64,000 bases of DNA. Source: Alphaproteobacteria bacterium. GTDB lineage: Bacteria > Pseudomonadota > Alphaproteobacteria > Bin65. The position numbers were made by a program, and so were the translations under genes. Below the pieces are notes generated by a model. The model saw only the letters and a list, made by a program, of their open reading frames with translations. It was not told the DNA's origin and ran no database searches. Below are positions 8,976-17,129 of this stretch, one piece after another. Within the stretch, counting starts at the first letter, position 1. Each line of letters begins with the position of its first letter. The DNA is taken from the NCBI GenBank assembly GCA_022819985.1, contig JAJEGH010000030.1, positions 1 through 64,000 on the forward strand, read 5' to 3'.

Positions 8976-8981
8976 AGTATA
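8976..8981 (-). promoter_or_regulatory. lptF: Possible -10 box for a leaderless lptF transcript
   Basis: On the minus strand TATACT is followed by seven bases and then the lptF ATG, so transcription would begin at or next to the start codon. The -35 position (GGCCGG at 17 bases) is poor. Start-site mapping would decide. Confidence 0.3.
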
Positions 8982-9222
8982 CGCCCAATCACCGCTGCCC
9001 GGCCACTCCTGGAATCTGCGGCGAAGGCGCTTGAGCGGGGCGGCGCCGGAGGTTCCCGAGGCGGGTCTGCGCCTGTATCGAACGCGTCGCAAACCGTAAC
9101 AATACGTGACTTGGTGAGGCGCCGGGGCTTATGGCACATTCGCGCCGAACCGGATGCAGGGCGGTCGCAGCCCGCGCTGCCGTCCGAGTAACATTTGCCG
9201 GCCGGAAGGACACGACCGGGCC

Positions 9223-10611
9223 ATGACACAGGAGCTCTCCGCTTTTGGCGGCAACCGCGCCGCGTCGCACCGGATCGCTGCCGTCATACTGGGCGCAGGC
9301 AAGGGCGAGCGCATGAATTCGCGGTTGCCGAAGGTTCTGCACCGGATCGGCAACCGGCCGATGGTGCTGTACGCCCTGGATGCAGCGCGAGCCGCCGGCG
9401 CCGAGGCCTGCGTCGTCGTAGCCGGGCCGGGCATGGCGGGAGTCGCCGAGGCGGTCGCGCCCGTCCCGACCGCCGTCCAGGCCGAACCGCGCGGCACGGC
9501 GGACGCCGTCAAGGCGGTGCGCGGCCGGATCGGGCCGGACGCCGATACCGTCCTCATCCTCTACGGCGACACGCCGCTGATCCGCCCGCGGACCCTCGAG
9601 GCCATGATCGCCCGGCGCCGGGACGGCGGCAATGCCGTCGTCGTTCTGGGCTTCCGGCCGGCGGATCCGGGCGGCTACGGCAGGCTGGTGCGCGGCGGGG
9701 ACGGATCGCTCGAAGCCATCGTCGAAGCCGGGGACGCCGGCGCCGAACAGCACAAGATCGGCCTGTGCAATTCCGGCGTCATGGCGGTCGACGGTGCGGT
9801 CCTGTTCGACCTGGTCGACGCAGTGGGCAGCGACAACGCCAAGGGCGAGTATTACCTGACCGATATTGTCGGCATCGCGCGCCGCCGCGGCCGGACAAGC
9901 AGCGTGGTCGAAGCCGGACCCGACGAATTGCTCGGCATCAACAGCCGGGAGGAACTTGCCGCCGCCGAACGCAGCTTCCAGCAGCGGATGCGCCGTGCGG
10001 CGATGGCGGGCGGCGCCACGCTCACCGACCCCGGCTCGGTGTGGTTCAGCTTCGATACCGTGCTCGGCCGGGATGTAACCGTCGGCCCCCAGGTCGTGTT
10101 CGGCCCGGGCGTCACCGTCGGAGACGAGGTCGAGATCAAGGGATTCTGCCATATCGAGGGCGCGGCGATCGCCCGCGGCGCTGCGGTCGGCCCCTTTGCC
10201 CGGCTGCGGCCGGGCGCCGAGCTGCAGGAGGGCGCGAAGGTCGGCAACTTCGTCGAAGTGAAGAACGCCGTCCTAAAGCCGGACGCCAGGGCGAACCATC
10301 TGGCCTATCTCGGCGATGCGGAGGTGGGCGCCGGAGCGAATATCGGCGCCGGCACCATCACCTGCAACTATGACGGGTTCCGGAAAGCCAGAACGGTGAT
10401 CGGCGACGGCGCCTTCATCGGATCGAACAGCGCTCTGGTGGCGCCGGTCAGCGTCGGCGAACGGGCCATCGTCGGCGCCGGCAGCACGATCGACCGGGAT
10501 GTCCAGGCCGACGCCCTGGCGCTGACCCGCGCCGACCACACGGCCGTGCCCGAGGGCGCCGCAAGGATCCGCCGGCGCAAGATGTCCGGGACAGCCGGCG
10601 GCCGGAATTAG
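9223..10611 (+). CDS. glmU: Bifunctional N-acetylglucosamine-1-phosphate uridyltransferase / glucosamine-1-phosphate N-acetyltransferase
   Basis: GlmU acetylates glucosamine-1-phosphate and then couples it to UTP, giving UDP-GlcNAc for peptidoglycan and LPS. The 462-residue protein has the nucleotidyltransferase domain first, with LGAGKGERMNSRLPKVLH at residues 23-40 and YGDTPLI near 109-115. The left-handed beta-helix acetyltransferase domain follows from about residue 265, with hexapeptide repeats, the conserved NFVEVKN and the GAGTITCNYDG segment. The start at 9223 has GGAAGGA upstream; an earlier in-frame ATG at 9154 gives a non-family extension. glmS follows after 18 bases, so the pair is surely co-transcribed. 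Confidence 0.96.
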   Translation: MTQELSAFGGNRAASHRIAAVILGAGKGERMNSRLPKVLHRIGNRPMVLYALDAARAAGAEACVVVAGPGMAGVAEAVAPVPTAVQAEPRGTADAVKAVRGRIGPDADTVLILYGDTPLIRPRTLEAMIARRRDGGNAVVVLGFRPADPGGYGRLVRGGDGSLEAIVEAGDAGAEQHKIGLCNSGVMAVDGAVLFDLVDAVGSDNAKGEYYLTDIVGIARRRGRTSSVVEAGPDELLGINSREELAAAERSFQQRMRRAAMAGGATLTDPGSVWFSFDTVLGRDVTVGPQVVFGPGVTVGDEVEIKGFCHIEGAAIARGAAVGPFARLRPGAELQEGAKVGNFVEVKNAVLKPDARANHLAYLGDAEVGAGANIGAGTITCNYDGFRKARTVIGDGAFIGSNSALVAPVSVGERAIVGAGSTIDRDVQADALALTRADHTAVPEGAARIRRRKMSGTAGGRN

Positions 10612-10629
10612 CCAGGGAACCGGCGGCGC

Positions 10630-12453
10630 GTGTGCGGCATCATCGGAATCGTCGGCAGGGAACCCTGTGTCCCGCTGCTGGTCGACGGCCTCAAGCGGCT
10701 GGAATACCGGGGTTACGACAGCGCCGGCGTCGCCACGGTCGAGAACGGCCTGATCCGCCGCCGGCGCGCCGAGGGCCGGATATCCCGGCTCGAAGCAAAG
10801 CTGCGCGACCGGCCCATCGGCGGCACGATCGGCATCGGGCACACGCGCTGGGCGACCCACGGCATTCCCAACGAGATCAACGCCCATCCGCACATCACCG
10901 ACCGGGTGGCGCTGGTCCATAACGGCATTATCGAGAATTTTCAGGAGCTGAAAGACGAATTGCTCGCCGGCGGGCGCAGGTTCGACAGCGATACCGACAC
11001 CGAAGTCGTCGCCGCCCTGCTGACCGACCATATGGAGCGCGGGATGCCGCTGCGCGACGCCGTCCGCGCGACCCTCGACCGGCTGCACGGCGCCTTCGCC
11101 CTGGCCATCGTCTTCGCCGGCGAGGAGGAGCTGATGATCGGCGCGCGCCGCGGCAGCCCACTCGCCGTCGGTTACGGCGACGGCGAGATGTTCCTCGGCT
11201 CCGACGCCCTGGCCCTGGCGCCGCTGACCCGGCGCATCGGCTATCTCGAAGAGGGCGACTGGGTCGTGATCGACCGGAAAGGCGCGACCGTCTACGACGC
11301 CGCCGGCGGGACGGTCGAGCGCCGGATCGTCGAGACCGCCGCATCCGGTGCGCCGATCGGCAAGGCCGGCTACCGCCACTTCATGCTGAAGGAGATCTAC
11401 GAGCAGCCGACGGCGATCGGCGACACCCTGCAGAGCTTCTTCAACCCGGCCGGGCAGACCGTCAACCTGCCCGACCTGCCGTTCGATCTTGCGGCCGTGC
11501 CGCGGATCACCGTCGCGGCCTGCGGCACCGCCTACTATGCCGGGCTGGTCGCGAAATACTGGCTGGAGCGGATCGCGCGCATCCCGGTCGAGATCGATCT
11601 CGCCTCGGAGTTGCGCTACCGCGAGGCGCCCATGCCCGAAGGCGGCATGATGCTGGTCGTCTCGCAGTCCGGCGAAACGGCGGATACCCTCGCCGCGCTG
11701 CGCTACGCCAGGGCGCAGGGCCAGCATGTCGTCTCGGTCGTCAACGTGCCGGAGAGTTCGATCGCGCGCGAATCCGATGTCGTACTGCCGACCAAGGCGG
11801 GACCGGAGATCGGCGTCGCCTCGACGAAGGCGTTTACGACGCAGCTGACCACGCTCGCCTGCCTGGCGATTTCGGCGGCCGTCGCCAGGGGCGCCATCGA
11901 CCATGCCCGCGAGGCCGCGCTCTCCCGCAGCATCGCCGAAGTGCCGTCGCGCGCCGCCGAGGTCCTGGCCCATGACGACGCGATCCGGGACATCGCCGAA
12001 ACGGTGGCCGCAGCGCGCGACGTGCTCTATCTCGGTCGCGGCACGGCCTATCCGATCGCGCTCGAAGGCGCGCTGAAGCTCAAGGAAATCAGCTACATCC
12101 ACGCCGAGGGCTATGCATCGGGAGAGATGAAGCACGGGCCGATCGCCCTGATCGACGACAGCGTGCCGGTAATCGTCGTCGCCCCGTCCGATGCCCTGTT
12201 CGACAAGACGGCGTCAAATACGGAGGAGGTGATCGCGCGGGGCGGCAAGGTTATCTTTCTCAGCGACCGGCCGGGCATCGAAAGGCTGGGCGGAAAGGCG
12301 ACGGCGACCGTCGAACTGCCGCTGGTCGATTCCTTCGTCGCGCCGATCCTCTACGCCCTTCCGGTCCAGCTTCTGGCCTACCACGCCGCCGTCATCCGGG
12401 GCACCGACGTCGACCGGCCGCGCAACCTGGCGAAAAGCGTGACGGTGGAATAG
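10630..12453 (+). CDS. glmS: Glutamine-fructose-6-phosphate aminotransferase (isomerizing)
   Basis: Makes glucosamine-6-phosphate from fructose-6-phosphate and glutamine, the entry step to UDP-GlcNAc. The 607-residue length is standard. It starts with GTG at 10630 so that Cys2 (MCGIIGIVG) becomes the N-terminal nucleophile after Met removal. The class-II glutaminase domain includes GHTRWATHG near residue 73. Two SIS sugar-isomerase domains follow (VSQSGETADTL and LGRGTAYPIALEGALKLKE). The C-terminus ends in the family motif LAKSVTVE. Only 18 bases separate it from glmU, leaving no room for a glmS ribozyme. Confidence 0.97.
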   Translation: MCGIIGIVGREPCVPLLVDGLKRLEYRGYDSAGVATVENGLIRRRRAEGRISRLEAKLRDRPIGGTIGIGHTRWATHGIPNEINAHPHITDRVALVHNGIIENFQELKDELLAGGRRFDSDTDTEVVAALLTDHMERGMPLRDAVRATLDRLHGAFALAIVFAGEEELMIGARRGSPLAVGYGDGEMFLGSDALALAPLTRRIGYLEEGDWVVIDRKGATVYDAAGGTVERRIVETAASGAPIGKAGYRHFMLKEIYEQPTAIGDTLQSFFNPAGQTVNLPDLPFDLAAVPRITVAACGTAYYAGLVAKYWLERIARIPVEIDLASELRYREAPMPEGGMMLVVSQSGETADTLAALRYARAQGQHVVSVVNVPESSIARESDVVLPTKAGPEIGVASTKAFTTQLTTLACLAISAAVARGAIDHAREAALSRSIAEVPSRAAEVLAHDDAIRDIAETVAAARDVLYLGRGTAYPIALEGALKLKEISYIHAEGYASGEMKHGPIALIDDSVPVIVVAPSDALFDKTASNTEEVIARGGKVIFLSDRPGIERLGGKATATVELPLVDSFVAPILYALPVQLLAYHAAVIRGTDVDRPRNLAKSVTVE

Positions 12454-12483
12454 GCAGGCGCTACAGCAGGCACCGCGGCTGAT

Positions 12484-13035
12484 TTACCCCTCGGGCACCT
12501 CGCCGGCCCGCTCCGTGCGCAGGATGAACTCGGCGAACTGGGGATGTTCGCGGGCGACCCGGGCGAACAGGCCGCGCGCCGCTTCGATCAAGCGGCCGTC
12601 GCGTTCCAGCATTGCATCGGCATAGGCAACCATGCGGCTGTTCGGCCAGAGCGGGTTGCGCACCGCCAGCAAGGCGTCCGCCGCCTCGGCCTCGCGGCCG
12701 GGAAAGTGCTGGGCCTTGAGGATCAGGGCCGCCGCCGTCGAACGCGACCGGCCGAAATGGCAATGCACCAGCAGATGGCCGACCTCCGAGCGCGCCAGCA
12801 GGTCGCCGATCTGGAGCAGCCGTTCGACATCCTCCTCCAGCGGCGGGCGCCATCCCAGCCTTTCGGAGACGATGTCGTGCATGTGGAAGCGATGATGTTC
12901 CACCGGACCGAGCGCGGCCCAGCCGTCCGGATCCGGCCAGTCCGGATCGAGCAGCGAAATGACATGGGTGACGCCGGCGCCGGCGAAGCGCTCGATCTCG
13001 TCGAGACCGCAGATGGAGACTTTGAAGGGCAGCAT
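12484..13035 (-). CDS. Dual-specificity / tyrosine phosphatase-like protein
   Basis: A 183-residue cytoplasmic protein with the cysteine phosphatase signature HCHFGRSRS at residues 91-99: nucleophile Cys92, phosphate-binding Arg98. A candidate general acid lies upstream in the segment HMHDIVSERLG (Asp54). This fits the PTP/DSP superfamily found in many alphaproteobacteria, often annotated only as a tyrosine phosphatase family protein. The substrate could be phosphotyrosine, a phosphoinositide or a nucleotide and cannot be told from sequence. It converges on glmS, 30 bases away, and runs in the same direction as the upstream aldehyde dehydrogenase 99 bases off. Confidence 0.8.
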   Translation of the reverse strand: MLPFKVSICGLDEIERFAGAGVTHVISLLDPDWPDPDGWAALGPVEHHRFHMHDIVSERLGWRPPLEEDVERLLQIGDLLARSEVGHLLVHCHFGRSRSTAAALILKAQHFPGREAEAADALLAVRNPLWPNSRMVAYADAMLERDGRLIEAARGLFARVAREHPQFAEFILRTERAGEVPEG

Positions 13036-13134
13036 GCCGGATACCCTGTTTGCTGTTCGTTACCCGAACACAGCGAAATTGCCTGACGATACCGCCGCAC
13101 CCCTGGCGCGACCCGAACCGGATAAACCGCCGCT

Positions 13135-14565
13135 TCACGGGAAGTGCAGGATTTTCGTTTCCTGATAATCCTCCAGCCCCCAGATGCCGCCTTCGCGGCC
13201 GACGCCGGATTGCTTGTAGCCGCCGAACGGCGAACCGTACTGATAAACGCCGCCGTTGATATGGACGGCGCCGGCGCGCAGGCGTGCGGCGACGCGCTCG
13301 GCCCGTTCGGGATCGCCGGTCTGGACGAAGGCGGCGAGGCCGTAGGGCGTGTCGTTGGCGATCGCGATGGCCTCTTCCTCGTCGTCGAACGGCATCATGG
13401 CGAGAACGGGGCCGAAGATTTCCCGGCGCGCGATCGTCATGTCGTTGCGCACGTCGCAGAACACGGTGGGCCGGACATACCAGCCGGTCTCCAGGCCGTC
13501 GGGCCGGCCGGGGCCCCCGGTCAGCAAGGTCGCGCCCTCTTCGATTCCCGTGCAGATCAGCGCCTGAACCCGGTCGAACTGGATGCGGTCGAACAACGGG
13601 CCGAGGCGCTCGCCCTCCTCGTTGGGATCGCCGACGACCGTGGCCTCGGCGGCGGCTTTCGCAATGGCCTTCGCTTCCTCGTAGCAGCGGCGCTCGACCA
13701 GCATCCGGGTCGGCGCATCGCAAGACTGGCCGGTATTGTAGAAGCACTCCATCACCGAATTCGCGACCCTTTCCTCCAGGTCGCAATCGGCAAAGACCAG
13801 ATTGGGCGACTTGCCGCCCAGTTCCAGCGTCACCCGTTTCACGGTATCCGCCGAATCCCTGGTGACGGCGATGCCGGCCCGGGTCGAGCCGGTGAAGGAC
13901 ATCATCTGGACGCCGGGATGGCGCGACAGGGCCGCCCCGGCAACCGGGCCCTCGCCGTGGATCAGGTTGAAGGCGCCCGGCGGGAAGCCGGCGGCGTGGA
14001 TAATCTCGGCATAGAGCGCCGCCGACAGGGGGGTGTGTTCCGAGGGTTTCAGAATGCAGGTGCAGCCGGCGGCGAGCGCAGGAATGACCTTGAGCGCGAT
14101 CTGGTAGATCGGCCAGTTCCACGGCGTGATCAGGCCGCAGACCCCGATGGGCTCGCGCACCAGGATCTCGCCGTTCGGCAGCGTCTCGCGCGCGTCCTGC
14201 TGTTTCAACGCCTCGATGAAGGCCTGAAGGTGGCCCACGGCGGCATCGGCCTGGGCTTCGCGCGACATCGTGATCGGCGCACCCATCTCCGCGGTCATCG
14301 CCCGGGCGAGGTCTTCCAGCCGGGCGGTCGATTCCTCCAGCAGGCGGCGCAGGAGCGCCAGCCGTTCTTCCTTCGAGGTTCGGGAATAGCTCTCGAAGGC
14401 GGCGGCGGCCGCAGCGACGGCGCGGTCCACGTCGGCTTCGTTGCCGAGAATGATGGTGCCGAACTGCGCCTCGGTCGCCGGATTCAGGACCGGAAACTCC
14501 GATTTGCTGTCCGGCGCCACCCATTCGCCGCCGATGTAAAAGGCGCGCAGGTCGCGATCCGTCAT
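13135..14565 (-). CDS. NAD(P)-dependent aldehyde dehydrogenase family protein
   Basis: Oxidises an aldehyde to the acid (or CoA ester). The 476-residue protein has the ALDH order: GLITPWNWP near residues 140-148, the LELGGKSPNLV loop with the general-base Glu, and NTGQSCDAP with catalytic Cys282. Cys282 is followed by Asp instead of the usual Thr, Ile or Val. The start at 14565 has a strong GGGAGGAAA seven bases upstream; the frame is open to 15057 but that part is unlike ALDH. It diverges from the MetE-like gene at 14823. The substrate is unknown; location suggests it handles an aldehyde formed by the oxygenases of the same region. Confidence 0.9.
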   Translation of the reverse strand: MTDRDLRAFYIGGEWVAPDSKSEFPVLNPATEAQFGTIILGNEADVDRAVAAAAAAFESYSRTSKEERLALLRRLLEESTARLEDLARAMTAEMGAPITMSREAQADAAVGHLQAFIEALKQQDARETLPNGEILVREPIGVCGLITPWNWPIYQIALKVIPALAAGCTCILKPSEHTPLSAALYAEIIHAAGFPPGAFNLIHGEGPVAGAALSRHPGVQMMSFTGSTRAGIAVTRDSADTVKRVTLELGGKSPNLVFADCDLEERVANSVMECFYNTGQSCDAPTRMLVERRCYEEAKAIAKAAAEATVVGDPNEEGERLGPLFDRIQFDRVQALICTGIEEGATLLTGGPGRPDGLETGWYVRPTVFCDVRNDMTIARREIFGPVLAMMPFDDEEEAIAIANDTPYGLAAFVQTGDPERAERVAARLRAGAVHINGGVYQYGSPFGGYKQSGVGREGGIWGLEDYQETKILHFP

Positions 14566-14748
14566 CCGGTTTCCTCCCGTCCGTCCGTGCCGCCATTCGG
14601 CGTCGGCAGGAAATACACGATCCGCCCGCTGCAAGAAATGCGGCCCGCCGGCCCGCATTCCGGGGGCGGAGCGGCGGAGTTTCGCAGACCGGGCCGGAAA
14701 TTCGCGCGACGTGTCGAAGAATGGGAGCGCGTGGAAAGCGTTGAGAAC

Positions 14749-14777
14749 TTCCACGGCTGCCGAAAATTCCGTATATG
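14749..14777 (+). promoter_or_regulatory. Weak possible promoter for the MetE-like gene cluster
   Basis: TTCCAC at 14749-14754 and TATATG at 14772-14777 are 17 bases apart, inside the 257-base divergent gap between the aldehyde dehydrogenase and the first MetE-like gene. The -10 is fair, the -35 poor. Confidence 0.22.
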
Positions 14778-14822
14778 ACGGGCCGGTCCGGTGCGATGGC
14801 TGCGGACAGTCGGGAGGAAACG

Positions 14823-15950
14823 ATGACAGAGGAACTGTTGCTGGTCGGCAGCATTCCCCTCGATACGCCTGAAGACGTGTTCCGCACCTTCGGGCCGGCA
14901 ATCGGCGACTGGCTCGCCTACCTGCCGGACGGCGAAGTGGGCGACCGGCGCTTCTGGATCGATGCCGTGGCCTACCGGGTGCTGAACGGCCATCCGCAAC
15001 TCGAGACGATCGGACGCCCGGCGCCCGACGAACACGGTCCCGACACCTGGCGCCCACAGGGCGACCACGACCAGTTCAAGTTCCGCGTCGTCCCGGGCGT
15101 CGATGAAGTATCGTTCGGCGATCCGGGCTGGCGTCTCGGCTACGCGCGGGACGCGATCAACTCCTGGTTCGTCTTCAGGACGCTGAAGAAGGAAGGGGCG
15201 ATCCCTGGCCATGTCCGCTTTCAGGTCTGCCTGCCGCTCACCTACAGCACCCTCGGGCTGTTCGTTCCGGACGAAGCCGACCTTCGGAAAGTTGCGCCCG
15301 GCATGACGAAGGCGCTCAAGGCGGAGGTCGATAACATCGCCGCGCACATCCCGCCGGCAGAGCTTGCTATCCAGTGGGATCTCGCCATCGAAAACCGGCG
15401 CATTGAAGCGAAGGTCGTCGCCGGTGACCCGGAGGGCGCGCGGGTCGAAGCCGCGAATGTCGCCGCGCCGCTCGGCGAAGTCTGCGCAGATCTGCCCGAC
15501 GACGTTCATATCGGGCTGCATTCCTGCTATGGCACCGTCAACGGCTGGCCGAGTCGAAAGCCGGCAGACATTACCGGCACGGTACTATTGCTGAACGCCC
15601 ACGCCGCGGCGTGCGGTCGGCCGGTCGATTTCGTACACTTCCCGACAGTCGCCGAGGCAGATGACGCGTGGTTCCGCCCCCTCGGGGATCTGGATGTCGG
15701 CGATGCACGCGTCTATGTCGGCGCCATTCACCATCTGCACGGCGTCGATGGGATGCGCGCCCAGCTGGAGATGGTGAATAAATACCTGCCGAATTTCGGA
15801 CTGGCGGCGCCCTGCGGTTTCGGCCGCGTTCCGGAGAGGCCCGGCCGGATGTTGACGGATGAAGGTGACGACGCGCCACCGGACTATATGCGCATCATTC
15901 TCGAGGACCATCGGCGCGCAGTCGACCTGCTCGGCGAGGTCTTGCATTAA
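14823..15950 (+). CDS. Single-barrel MetE-like (UROD/MetE superfamily) protein, copy 1
   Basis: A 375-residue protein with a strong GGAGGAAA before ATG 14823. It begins LLVGSIPLDT and has LPDGEVGDRRFW, features of stand-alone MetE-like TIM barrels; no folate/N-terminal MetE half is present. A HxC pair, His233 and Cys235 in LHSCYG, and Cys331 in APCGFGR are placed like zinc ligands His641, Cys643 and Cys726 of E. coli MetE (spacing 96 against 83). The strand that carries the ligand Glu in MetE reads VDFVHFP here, so His272 may replace it. A zinc-dependent methyl or alkyl transfer is therefore plausible, but substrate and reaction are unknown. It is followed by a clear paralogue. Confidence 0.72.
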   Translation: MTEELLLVGSIPLDTPEDVFRTFGPAIGDWLAYLPDGEVGDRRFWIDAVAYRVLNGHPQLETIGRPAPDEHGPDTWRPQGDHDQFKFRVVPGVDEVSFGDPGWRLGYARDAINSWFVFRTLKKEGAIPGHVRFQVCLPLTYSTLGLFVPDEADLRKVAPGMTKALKAEVDNIAAHIPPAELAIQWDLAIENRRIEAKVVAGDPEGARVEAANVAAPLGEVCADLPDDVHIGLHSCYGTVNGWPSRKPADITGTVLLLNAHAAACGRPVDFVHFPTVAEADDAWFRPLGDLDVGDARVYVGAIHHLHGVDGMRAQLEMVNKYLPNFGLAAPCGFGRVPERPGRMLTDEGDDAPPDYMRIILEDHRRAVDLLGEVLH

Positions 15951-15965
15951 CCGTCGGCTGGCACC

Positions 15966-15984
15966 GGTATAACCTGGTATAACC
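15966..15984 (+). repeat. Direct repeat of GGTATAACC, 10-bp period
   Basis: GGTATAACC occurs at 15966-15974 and again at 15976-15984, in the 56-base gap between the two MetE-like genes. Each copy is nearly self-complementary. It could be a regulator site or AT-rich spacer; nothing further can be said. Confidence 0.45.
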
Positions 15985-16006
15985 AGAGGCGACGAGAGAG
16001 GCCGGA

Positions 16007-17107
16007 ATGTCATCGAGCCCAGGTAACGTCCTACTGGTCGGCAGCGTCCCATTCGACAGCGTCGAGGAGGTGCTTGAAACCTGCGCCAGCACACTCGGCG
16101 CGCATGCCTTTGCGCTGCCGGACGGCGAGATCGGCGAGCGTCTGACGTGGATCCTGGCGTTGCCGAGCCTCTGCTACTCGAGGAATCCGGATTTCGATCC
16201 GATCCGCGTAGTGCCGCCCGACCGGGTGAAAAGCCCGGCGAGCCACGATCCGGAACTGGTGAAGGCGACGCGCAGCACCTACCGGCTCAAACCCGGCGTC
16301 CGCGAAACAACACTGGAATTGCCTTACGCCTTGGAGGCCATTCGCTCATACGGGATATTCGAAAAGCTCCGAACCGCCGGGAAAATCGCGCCGGGCATCC
16401 GTTTCCAGGTCTCGCTTCCATGCACCGTCGACGCCACGAAGGGCTTCTTTCCCGACCCGGCCGATCACCCGGTCGTCATGCGGGCCTACGAACGCGCCAT
16501 TCAGGGAGAAATCCGCGAGTTGCTTCGGAATATTCCGGCCGCCGACCTGACCATCCAGTGGGACTTTTGTATCGAGATTCTCGAAATTCTCGGCGCGAGG
16601 GAAAGGCATTTGGATAGCGTCGGGGGGGCGCCGCCGACGCTGTCCGGCGAAGAACTGTTCCGGAAATACACGTCTAAAGACTATCTCGCCCCCATGACCG
16701 AAGCGATTCCCGACGATGTGCCGATCGGCTACCACCTGTGCTACGGTACCTGGGGCGGCTGGCCGATGACGGAGGTCGAGGATATCGGCCTGTGCGTGCG
16801 CCTTGCCAACAGCCTCGCGGCGAACACGCCCCGGCGGGTCGACTTCTTCCATCTGCCGGTAATGCGCGACGCGGACGAAGCGTTTTTCCGCCCGCTTCGG
16901 GATCTGGAGATCGGCGACGCCAGGGTCTTCCTCGGCCTGGAGCTGGCGGACGGCGTCGACGAGATGATCCGGCGGGCCGAGACCGCGCGCAAGTTCCTGC
17001 CCGATTTCGGCGTCGCCCATTACTGCGGCTACGGCCGGGAGACGCCGGATCGGGTGCGAGAACTGCTGACCGACATCGCCGCCGGCGCGGACCGGCTGGC
17101 AGATTAG
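16007..17107 (+). CDS. Single-barrel MetE-like (UROD/MetE superfamily) protein, copy 2
   Basis: A 366-residue paralogue of the preceding gene: same opening (LLVGSVPFDS), same LPDGEIGERLTW, and the same putative metal site with His243 and Cys245 in YHLCYG and Cys340 in HYCGYGR. VDFFHLP places His282 where MetE has its ligand Glu. Both copies keep RFQVSLP/RFQVCLP and IQWD in the barrel core, and both end in a conserved segment before the last Cys (KFLPDFG/KYLPNFG). Tandem retention with divergence suggests a heteromer or two related substrates. The GTG of the FAD monooxygenase follows 22 bases later. Function unknown beyond superfamily. Confidence 0.72.
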   Translation: MSSSPGNVLLVGSVPFDSVEEVLETCASTLGAHAFALPDGEIGERLTWILALPSLCYSRNPDFDPIRVVPPDRVKSPASHDPELVKATRSTYRLKPGVRETTLELPYALEAIRSYGIFEKLRTAGKIAPGIRFQVSLPCTVDATKGFFPDPADHPVVMRAYERAIQGEIRELLRNIPAADLTIQWDFCIEILEILGARERHLDSVGGAPPTLSGEELFRKYTSKDYLAPMTEAIPDDVPIGYHLCYGTWGGWPMTEVEDIGLCVRLANSLAANTPRRVDFFHLPVMRDADEAFFRPLRDLEIGDARVFLGLELADGVDEMIRRAETARKFLPDFGVAHYCGYGRETPDRVRELLTDIAAGADRLAD

Positions 17108-17129
17108 CCGCGCCAGCGGAGACCGGGTA

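Noticed and set aside
10612..10629. glmS ribozyme
   Set aside because: Only 18 bases separate glmU and glmS. The element needs well over 100 and is known mainly from Gram-positive bacteria.
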